DNA of 5,917 bases from an uncultured Ruminococcus sp. GTDB taxonomy: Bacteria; Bacillota; Clostridia; Oscillospirales; Acutalibacteraceae. The notes beneath the pieces were generated by a model that was given only the letters and a program-made list of their open reading frames with translations, did not search any database and was not told where the DNA came from. This document shows positions 1-4,897 of the stretch, piece by piece. The DNA is taken from positions 1-5,917 of the forward strand of contig CADCQO010000120.1 in the NCBI GenBank assembly GCA_902803585.1, read 5' to 3'. Position numbers and translations under genes: made by a program. Positions within the stretch are counted from its first letter, which is position 1. Every line of letters starts with the position of its first letter.

Positions 1-278
1 ACATACTTATCAACATCAAGGACATTGCTCCCCATTATATGCTCATAATCACCCGTGAACATTTCAGGGACAGCCTTGAGATAAAGGTCGAGCTTGACAA
101 CGCAGAGCTTCTTGAAAACTATCAGCGTCTGAGCGACCTGAAAAAGCACATCGAGCAGAAAATGCAGTCCATTCTCGGTCTGAGAACAAAGGTTACACTT
201 GTTGCTCCCAAGACTATCGAGCGTTTCCAGGGCAAAGCAAAGCGCATAGTTGATATGCGCAACATGAACAACGACTGA
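1..278 (+). CDS. paaK: Phenylacetate-CoA ligase (PaaK family), C-terminal part, cut by window start
   Basis: This is the last 92 or so codons of an AMP-forming arylacetate-CoA ligase. The enzyme activates phenylacetate or a related arylacetate with ATP and CoA in the cytoplasm. The reading frame is open from the first bases of the window, so the ATG at 39 is an internal Met and not the start. What is visible is the small C-terminal domain: a segment reading INIKDIAPHY near the entry, then LVAPKTIERFQGKAKRIVD near the end. That final motif is typical of the PaaK C-terminus, and the Lys in GKAKR sits where the family's C-terminal lysine lies. The same layout recurs at the end of the second ligase at 2768-4087, but most other residues differ, so the two are old paralogues and not a recent duplication. 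The ATP-binding SGTTG motif and the N-terminal domain lie outside the window. Family assignment is firm; the substrate cannot be read. Confidence 0.88.
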   Translation, partial: ILINIKDIAPHYMLIITREHFRDSLEIKVELDNAELLENYQRLSDLKKHIEQKMQSILGLRTKVTLVAPKTIERFQGKAKRIVDMRNMNND

Positions 279-290
279 TCGGCGGAGTGC

Positions 291-325
291 CTGCGCTGTG
301 AACTTTACAGCGCAGAAACCTTTTT
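291..325 (+). terminator. Hairpin downstream of first paaK, possible weak terminator
   Basis: A perfect 9-bp inverted repeat (CTGCGCTGT at 291-299, ACAGCGCAG at 307-315) encloses a 7-nt loop and begins 12 bases after the paaK stop. Five Ts follow at 321-325, but AAACC separates them from the stem, so as a Rho-independent terminator it is imperfect. It could partly end transcription of the first paaK, or protect or process the mRNA between paaK and iorA. The stem is certain; the function is inferred. Confidence 0.45.
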
Positions 326-367
326 CGGTGCGTCCGGACTTTGGCTGAAAACTCCCCTTGTACATTA

Positions 368-398
368 ATTTTCCATTTTCCATTTTCAATTTTCAATT
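368..398 (+). repeat. 7-bp tandem repeat (ATTTTCM, four units) upstream of iorA
   Basis: Four consecutive heptamers, ATTTTCC, ATTTTCC, ATTTTCA and ATTTTCA, followed by ATT, sit just before the iorA ribosome binding site. The tract is very AT-rich compared with the surrounding genes. Its role is not visible. It may be a slippage-prone spacer, an UP-element-like stretch, or the end of a small intergenic repeat family. Confidence 0.7.
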
Positions 399-404
399 AT
401 AATA

Positions 405-412
405 AAAGGTGG
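405..412 (+). promoter_or_regulatory. Ribosome binding site deciding the iorA start
   Basis: AAAGGTGG matches the consensus AAAGGAGG at 7 of 8 positions. It lies 1 base before the ATG at 414 but 7 bases before the in-frame ATG at 420. The strong sites of iorB and the ACT gene also have 7-base spacing. The spacing therefore favours 420 as the real start. Confidence 0.7.
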
Positions 413-419
413 TATGAAA

Positions 420-2159
420 ATGAAAGAACTGATGATCGGCAATGCCGCCCTCGCAAGAGGTATCTATGAGGCAGGCTGCGCCGTTATTTCCAGCTACCCC
501 GGTACACCCAGTACGGAAATTACCGAGGAATTCGCAAAGTTCAGCGATGCCTACTGTGAGTGGGCACCCAACGAAAAAGTCGCTATGGAGGCCGCATTTG
601 GTGCTTCCCTCAGGGGTAAGCGCTCCGCCTGCTGTATGAAGCACGTTGGTCTGAATGTAGCCGCTGACCCGCTGTTTACAATGTCCTACACCGGTGTCAA
701 TGCCGGTATGGTTATCTGTGTCGCAGACGACCCCGGTATGCACTCCTCCCAGAATGAACAGGATTCCCGTCACTATGCAATTGCTTCCAAAGTCCCCATG
801 CTTGAACCGGCAGACTCTCAGGAAGCACTTGATTTCGCTAAGATCGCCTTTGCTCTGTCTGAACAGTTCGATACGCCTGTCTTTATCAAGATGTGCACCC
901 GTGTTGCTCATTCACAGAGTATTGTTGAAAAGGGTGAAAGAACCGAAGTCACCAAAGAATATGTCAAGAACCCCCAGAAATATATCATGGCTCCTGCCAA
1001 TGCCATCAGAAGACACCCGCTGGTAGAGGAAAGAACCAAAAAACTTACAGAGTACGCAGAAACCTCTCCCCTCAACCGTGTGGAAGAGGGTGACGGAACT
1101 TATGATTTCGGCATCATTACCTCATCTACTTCCTACCAGTATGTCAAGGAAGTTTTCGGTGACAAGGTATCCGTGCTGAAATTAGGCATGGTCAATCCCC
1201 TTCCGGTACAGCTGATCAAAGATTTCGCCGCTAAAGCTGGCAAGGTATACGTTATCGAGGAATTAGATCCGATTATCGAAACACACTGCAAGGTGAACGG
1301 TGTAGATGTCATCGGCAAAGAGAAATTCTCACTGCTGGGAGAATATTCACAAAAAACGATTGCGGCGGCGTTTGACCTGCCCGCTAAGGAAAGTGTCGGT
1401 ACAGATACCGCCGTGCCTGTCAGACCGCCCATGATGTGCGCCGGCTGTCCGCATCGCGGTATGTACTATGTGCTCGCCAAGAATAAAATTACCGTTCTCG
1501 GTGATATCGGCTGTTATACACTCGGTTCGATGCCCCCGCTGAACGCACTGGATATGACCCTGTGCATGGGTGCTTCTGTATCCGGTCTGCACGGCTACAA
1601 CAAGGCAGGCGGCAGTGAAACCGAAAACAAAACCGTCTGTGTCATCGGTGATTCCACCTTTATGCACTCCGGCGTAACAGGCCTTATCAACATTGCCTAC
1701 AACCAGTCAAATTCTACTGTTATCATTCTTGATAACTCCATTACCGGCATGACAGGTCATCAGCAGAACCCCACTACCGGCTATAACATCAAGGGCGACC
1801 CCGCCGGCAAGGTCAATTTAGAGGCTCTGTGCCATTCTATCGGCATCAGCTCCGTCAGAGTGGTTGACCCGTACAATCTGGAAGAGTGCGAGAGAGTTGT
1901 TAAGGAAGAACTGGCAAAGAATGAACCGTCGGTTATCATTTCCCGCCGTCCCTGCGTACTGCTGAAATACGTCAAGCCCAAAAAGCCGCTGAAAGTCAAT
2001 ACTGAAAAGTGCCGCGGCTGCAAACGCTGTATGAAGTTCGGCTGTCCTGCCATTTCTTTCCGTGACGGTCACGCAGTCGTTGACAATACACTCTGTATCG
2101 GGTGCGGCGTATGTGCAGGATTGTGTCCGTTTGACGCATTTGAAAGTGAGGGTGAATAA
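420..2159 (+). CDS. iorA: Indolepyruvate:ferredoxin oxidoreductase, alpha subunit IorA
   Basis: This is the large catalytic subunit (579 aa from ATG 420) of the cytoplasmic enzyme that interconverts aryl-2-oxoacids such as indolepyruvate and phenylpyruvate with arylacetyl-CoA + CO2, using thiamine diphosphate (TPP) and ferredoxin. The N-terminal pyrimidine-binding domain carries SYPGTPSTEI (about 25-34) and NEKVAMEAA (about 51-59). A middle transketolase-C-like domain follows. The TPP-binding domain has MCAGCPHRGM (about 339-348), GDIGCYTLG, and the GDST...DN pair at about 410-413 and 438-439, the TPP/Mg signature. A C-terminal ferredoxin-like domain holds two 4Fe-4S sets: Cys 531, 534, 537 and 542 (C-X2-C-X2-C-X4-C-P) and Cys 559, 562, 565 and 569 (C-X2-C-X2-C-X3-C-P). 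Length and domain order match the family, and nothing is missing. An ATG at 414 is possible but sits too close to the Shine-Dalgarno site. iorB starts 2 bases after the stop, so the two are surely cotranscribed. Confidence 0.96.
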   Translation: MKELMIGNAALARGIYEAGCAVISSYPGTPSTEITEEFAKFSDAYCEWAPNEKVAMEAAFGASLRGKRSACCMKHVGLNVAADPLFTMSYTGVNAGMVICVADDPGMHSSQNEQDSRHYAIASKVPMLEPADSQEALDFAKIAFALSEQFDTPVFIKMCTRVAHSQSIVEKGERTEVTKEYVKNPQKYIMAPANAIRRHPLVEERTKKLTEYAETSPLNRVEEGDGTYDFGIITSSTSYQYVKEVFGDKVSVLKLGMVNPLPVQLIKDFAAKAGKVYVIEELDPIIETHCKVNGVDVIGKEKFSLLGEYSQKTIAAAFDLPAKESVGTDTAVPVRPPMMCAGCPHRGMYYVLAKNKITVLGDIGCYTLGSMPPLNALDMTLCMGASVSGLHGYNKAGGSETENKTVCVIGDSTFMHSGVTGLINIAYNQSNSTVIILDNSITGMTGHQQNPTTGYNIKGDPAGKVNLEALCHSIGISSVRVVDPYNLEECERVVKEELAKNEPSVIISRRPCVLLKYVKPKKPLKVNTEKCRGCKRCMKFGCPAISFRDGHAVVDNTLCIGCGVCAGLCPFDAFESEGE

Positions 2160-2161
2160 TC

Positions 2162-2734
2162 ATGGCAACGAAAAATATTATGATCGTAGGCGTAGGCGGT
2201 CAGGGTTCTCTGCTTGCCTCTAAATTACTGGGCCGTCTGCTGGTAGACGAGGGTTATGACGTAAAAGTCAGCGAAGTACACGGCATGAGTCAGCGCGGCG
2301 GTTCAGTCGTTACCTATGTAAAATTCGGTGATAAGGTCTATTCACCTGTGATCGAGGAAGGTGAAGCAGACTTTATTGTGAGCTTTGAGAAAATCGAAGC
2401 TGCACGTTATATCAGAAATCTGAAAAAGGGCGGTACGGTTATCGTAAACACACAGCAGATCGACCCGATGCCCGTTATCATCGGCAGTACCTCCTACCCC
2501 GCCGCTATTCTGGACGAAATCACAGAAAAGGGCGTTCATGTAGATGCTATTGATGCTTTGTCCTTAGCGTCCGAAGCAGGTTCTGCCAAGGCCTGCAACA
2601 TCGTTCTGATGGGCAGACTGGCAAAGTACTTTGATATTCCTTATGAAAAGTGGGAAGAAGCGATCCAGAAGATCGTAAAACCGAACTTTATCGAAATCAA
2701 CAAAAAGGCATTTGCGCTGGGTTATCAGAACTGA
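2162..2734 (+). CDS. iorB: Indolepyruvate:ferredoxin oxidoreductase, beta subunit IorB
   Basis: This is the small subunit (190 aa, normal length) of the IorAB complex and belongs to the pyruvate/ketoisovalerate oxidoreductase gamma-domain family. The N-terminal glycine-rich VGVGGQGSLLAS (about 9-20) is the family's Rossmann-like signature. SEVHGMSQRGGSVVTYVKFG (about 37-56) is the second conserved block, and NIVLMGRLAK (about 146-155) the third. There is no iron-sulfur motif, as expected, because the clusters sit in IorA. The start ATG is 2 bases after the iorA stop and is preceded by GAGGGTG at 2148-2154 with 7-base spacing, inside the end of iorA. This suggests translational coupling and equal subunit supply. 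The next gene, a PaaK ligase, starts 33 bases later in the same direction. Confidence 0.95.
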   Translation: MATKNIMIVGVGGQGSLLASKLLGRLLVDEGYDVKVSEVHGMSQRGGSVVTYVKFGDKVYSPVIEEGEADFIVSFEKIEAARYIRNLKKGGTVIVNTQQIDPMPVIIGSTSYPAAILDEITEKGVHVDAIDALSLASEAGSAKACNIVLMGRLAKYFDIPYEKWEEAIQKIVKPNFIEINKKAFALGYQN

Positions 2735-2749
2735 TATGACCTATATGAA

Positions 2750-2757
2750 AAGGAAAG
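2750..2757 (+). promoter_or_regulatory. Weak ribosome binding site before second paaK; start ambiguous
   Basis: AAGGAAAG is the only purine-rich stretch between iorB and paaK. Its AGGA core lies 4 bases before a GTG at 2759 and 13 bases before the in-frame ATG at 2768, so neither spacing is ideal. The ATG is preferred because the protein then begins MAKNYFQPE, as PaaK proteins normally do. The GTG would add only three residues. Confidence 0.4.
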
Positions 2758-2767
2758 AGTGATTGAA

Positions 2768-4087
2768 ATGGCAAAGAATTATTTTCAGCCGGAACAGGAA
2801 ACCATGCCGCTCGAAGAACTGAGAAAGCTCCAGAGCGAAAAGCTGGTAAGACAGGTAAAACACGTTTACGAGAACGTCAAGTATTACCGTGATCTGATGG
2901 ACGCTAAAGGCGTAAAACCGGAGGATATCAAGGGCATTGAGGATCTGCACAAACTGCCTTTCCTCAAGAAGGACGACCTCAGAGAAGCCTACCCCTACGG
3001 TCTGCTCGGAACAGACTTAAAGGACTGTGTGCGTATCCAGTCCACTTCCGGCACAACAGGAAAGCGTGTAGTTGCCTTCTATACCCAGAAAGACATTGAT
3101 ATGTGGGAGGACTGCTGTGCCCGCGCACTGGTGGCAGTTGGTGCAACTTCTGAAGATGTCTGTCAGGTCTGCTACGGCTACGGACTGTTTACAGGCGGTG
3201 CCGGACTTCACGGCGGCTCACACAAGGTCGGCAGTCTGACGCTCCCCATGTCCAGCGGCAATACCGACAGACAGATTCAGTTCATGATGGATCTGAACTC
3301 TACAATTCTTTGCTGTACACCCTCTTATGCTGCCTATATCGGTGAAACGCTCAGGGAAAAAGGCTACAAGCCCGAAGACAACAAGCTGAAAGCAGGTATT
3401 TTCGGTGCTGAACCCTGGACAGAAGAAATGAGACGTGACATTGAAAAGAATCTCGGCATCAAGGCATACGACATTTACGGTCTGACGGAAATCAGCGGTC
3501 CCGGCGTGGCTTTTGAGTGTGAGGAACAGAGAGGAATGCACATCAACGAAGATCACTTCATCGCTGAGATCATCAATCCCGAAACAGGTGAAGTTCTGCC
3601 GATCGGTGAAAAAGGTGAGCTGGTGTTCACTTCGCTGGATAAAGAGGCTTTCCCTCTCCTGAGATACCGCACCAGAGATATTTGTGTGCTGTCCCGTGAG
3701 AAATGCTCCTGCGGCCGCACCTTTGTACGCATGACAAAACCGCTCGGACGCTCCGATGACATGATGATTATCCGCGGCGTCAACGTATTCCCCAGCCAGA
3801 TTGAATCCGTACTCCTCAACTGCGGCTATGCACCCAACTATCAGATTATCGTTGACAGAGTGAACAACACTGATACCTTCGACATCAACGTTGAGATGAA
3901 GGAAGAGGACTTCTCCGATATCCCGACAGGCATCACCAACCGTGAGAAGGAACTGCAGTCAGCAATGAAGGCAATGCTCGGCATTAACCCGAAAATCCAC
4001 CTTGTTGCACCCAAGAGCATCACCCGCTCCGAAGGAAAAGCTGTCCGTGTCATTGACAAGCGTAAGCGTCTGGGCATCAACATCTGA
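2768..4087 (+). CDS. paaK: Phenylacetate-CoA ligase (PaaK family), complete
   Basis: This is an AMP-forming arylacetate-CoA ligase of 439 aa, the usual family length: arylacetate + ATP + CoA gives arylacetyl-CoA + AMP + PPi, in the cytoplasm. The N-terminus (YFQPEQETMPLEELRKLQ, then VYENVKYYRD) is characteristic. The ATP/phosphate-binding motif STSGTTGK lies at about 92-99, GAEPWTEEM at about 213-221, the adenylation motif YGLTEISGPG at about 237-246, and YRTRD at about 300-304. CSCGR with two Cys (313, 315) follows, then the hinge region GRSDDMMIIRGVNVFPSQIE (about 327-346). The C-terminal domain ends with APKSITRSEGKAVRVIDKR, and its Lys is near 424. It lies directly after iorAB, and such iorAB-paaK pairing supports an arylacetyl-CoA substrate shared with IorAB. 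Whether phenylacetate, 4-hydroxyphenylacetate or indoleacetate is preferred cannot be told. The GTG at 2759 is an alternative start. Confidence 0.94.
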   Translation: MAKNYFQPEQETMPLEELRKLQSEKLVRQVKHVYENVKYYRDLMDAKGVKPEDIKGIEDLHKLPFLKKDDLREAYPYGLLGTDLKDCVRIQSTSGTTGKRVVAFYTQKDIDMWEDCCARALVAVGATSEDVCQVCYGYGLFTGGAGLHGGSHKVGSLTLPMSSGNTDRQIQFMMDLNSTILCCTPSYAAYIGETLREKGYKPEDNKLKAGIFGAEPWTEEMRRDIEKNLGIKAYDIYGLTEISGPGVAFECEEQRGMHINEDHFIAEIINPETGEVLPIGEKGELVFTSLDKEAFPLLRYRTRDICVLSREKCSCGRTFVRMTKPLGRSDDMMIIRGVNVFPSQIESVLLNCGYAPNYQIIVDRVNNTDTFDINVEMKEEDFSDIPTGITNREKELQSAMKAMLGINPKIHLVAPKSITRSEGKAVRVIDKRKRLGINI

Positions 4088-4093
4088 GAGGTC

Positions 4094-4121
4094 AGGACTG
4101 TGTCCCTGCACCCGTTATAAT
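4094..4121 (+). promoter_or_regulatory. Possible internal promoter for the ACT-domain gene
   Basis: A perfect TATAAT (4116-4121) lies in the 60-bp gap after paaK. AGGACT at 4094-4099, sharing GAC with TTGACA, lies 16 bp upstream as a poor -35 box. A start near 4128 would leave a short leader carrying the Shine-Dalgarno site. AT-rich gaps often produce TATAAT by chance, so this is a weak call. Confidence 0.22.
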
Positions 4122-4132
4122 CATATTATTTC

Positions 4133-4140
4133 AAAGGAGG
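4133..4140 (+). promoter_or_regulatory. Perfect ribosome binding site of the ACT-domain gene
   Basis: AAAGGAGG is an 8 of 8 match to the consensus with 7-base spacing to the ATG at 4148. It is the strongest site in the window and suggests that the small regulatory protein is made at a higher rate than the enzymes before it. Confidence 0.75.
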
Positions 4141-4147
4141 AATTTCT

Positions 4148-4579
4148 ATGGCAATCAAGCAAATCTCTATTTTTGTAGAAAACAAGGAAGGTAAGCTGGT
4201 CACTATTACCGACTCCATCGCCAATGCCGGCATTGATATCCGTGCGCTGAGTGTAGCGGATACACAAGATTTCGGTATCTTCCGTCTGATCGTGACCGAT
4301 CCCCAAAGAGCCAAAGAAGCCCTTGAGTCTTCCGGCTGTTTTGTGTCGATTACACAGGTTGTCGGCGTGTCTATCCCAGATGAACCCGGTTCTCTCGCAA
4401 AGATCGTCAATATCCTCGCCCGCTACAACATCAACATCGAGTATATGTATGCGTTTATTGCCGTTTCCGGCAAGGAAGCGTCCGTTGTACTTCGTGTGGC
4501 AGACAATGAAACAGCAGAAAAAATCCTCACCGAAAACGGCGTAAAGCTCCTTGAAGAAAAAGACATCGTTTCCCTGTAA
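4148..4579 (+). CDS. Tandem ACT-domain protein, likely amino-acid-sensing regulator
   Basis: This 143-aa soluble protein consists of almost nothing but two ACT domains, at about residues 5-62 and 71-138. Each shows the ACT pattern: a first strand, then a turn with G and L leading into a helix, then N-I-x-I before the second strand. In domain one this is ENKEGKLVTITDSIANAGIDI (from residue 11 on); in domain two it is PDEPGSLAKIVNILARYNI (about 77-95). ACT domains bind amino acids at domain interfaces and usually control enzymes of amino acid metabolism. No catalytic or DNA-binding domain is present, so it probably acts as a stand-alone sensor or regulatory subunit. Its place as last gene after iorAB-paaK suggests an aromatic amino acid ligand, acting on the ligase or oxidoreductase; this is inference. 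The start follows a perfect Shine-Dalgarno site. It is separated from paaK by 60 bp, more than the other operon gaps, and may have its own promoter. Confidence 0.9.
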   Translation: MAIKQISIFVENKEGKLVTITDSIANAGIDIRALSVADTQDFGIFRLIVTDPQRAKEALESSGCFVSITQVVGVSIPDEPGSLAKIVNILARYNINIEYMYAFIAVSGKEASVVLRVADNETAEKILTENGVKLLEEKDIVSL

Positions 4580-4642
4580 AACTGAAAACTGCGGCCGGAC
4601 TTCGCCCTGAACATCACATACGGCGTACTGCCTGACCGCTTG

Positions 4643-4747
4643 AGAAAAAAAACAGACCGGATCAATGAAATGTATCCCCGTCAGACACCATACCACATTG
4701 TCTGACTTTTCGGGGTCACTTCAGAGAACCGGTCTGTTTTCTTTTTT
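4643..4747. terminator. Long nested stem-loop, bidirectional terminator between convergent operons
   Basis: AAAACAGACCGG (4649-4660) pairs perfectly over 12 bp with CCGGTCTGTTTT (4729-4740). On the outside, A-run 4645-4652 faces T-run 4742-4747, so both strands have a GC-containing stem ending in a U-tract (eight Us on the minus strand). The 68-base interior is itself folded: CCCCG (4676-4680) with CGGGG (4711-4715), and TCAGACA (4681-4687) with TGTCTGA (4699-4705), separated by a TTTT bulge. TGAA (4666-4669) can also pair with TTCA (4720-4723). The whole can form one imperfect hairpin of about 100 nt. It lies between the ACT gene (+) and the feoB operon (-), and touches the stop codon of the small minus-strand gene. 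Terminator function is inferred from structure and position. Confidence 0.85.
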
Positions 4748-4893
4748 CATTTCTTCCCGCACTGTGTCGGACAGTTCTTACAGCCGCATGAACAGCCGCC
4801 TTTGCCCTTTTTCTTACTGCGTCTTATGACCAGCAGTGCCAGCACGACTGCTCCCGCAATCACGGCAATCAGCAAAATATCTATCGGATTCAT
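4747..4893 (-). CDS. FeoB-associated Cys-rich membrane protein (48 aa)
   Basis: This very small gene encodes 48 residues beginning MNPIDILLIAVIAG. Residues about 4-23 form one hydrophobic membrane helix. A basic stretch RRSKKKGKGG (about 24-33) follows and should stay in the cytoplasm, then a Cys-rich tail CSCGCKNCPTQCGKK with Cys at 34, 36, 38, 41 and 45. A single helix, a Lys/Gly linker and clustered Cys next to feoB define the FeoB-associated Cys-rich membrane protein family. The start lies 4 bases after the feoB stop, and the Shine-Dalgarno-like GGTGGTGAG lies within the feoB end, so it is cotranscribed and probably translationally coupled. It may help Fe2+ transport by FeoB, perhaps by binding metal at the cytoplasmic face; the exact role is not established. 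The stop codon abuts the terminator hairpin. Confidence 0.88.
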   Translation of the reverse strand: MNPIDILLIAVIAGAVVLALLVIRRSKKKGKGGCSCGCKNCPTQCGKK

Positions 4894-4897
4894 TCAC

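Noticed and set aside
332..339. GTCCGGAC palindrome in the paaK-iorA gap, as an operator
   Set aside because: It is a single 8-bp palindrome with no second copy or promoter next to it, and could be chance.
398..403. Exact TATAAT just upstream of iorA, read as a -10 box
   Set aside because: Transcription would start around 410, inside the ribosome binding site, and there is no -35-like hexamer 16-18 bp upstream. It arises from the AT-rich repeat tract.
414..419. ATG at 414 as iorA start
   Set aside because: It lies only 1 base after the Shine-Dalgarno site. The in-frame ATG at 420 has 7-base spacing and gives the usual MKELM-type N-terminus.
393..911. Minus-strand open frame of 172 codons opposite iorA
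   Set aside because: It overlaps well-conserved iorA sequence, has no recognisable domain and no ribosome binding site, and its composition is that of a reverse-frame shadow.
1347..1667. Minus-strand frame opposite the iorA TPP-binding domain
   Set aside because: The plus strand encodes conserved catalytic motifs here; the antisense product is Cys/His-rich by chance from the reverse complement.
4580..4642. Possible short coding extension or small RNA between the ACT stop and the terminator
   Set aside because: A second stop codon follows the ACT stop almost at once. No ribosome binding site or strong fold is visible, so it is treated as untranslated 3' sequence.
4121..4696. Minus-strand open frame of 191 codons opposite the ACT gene
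   Set aside because: It covers the clearly real ACT gene and would begin within the terminator hairpin. Its translation shows no family features.
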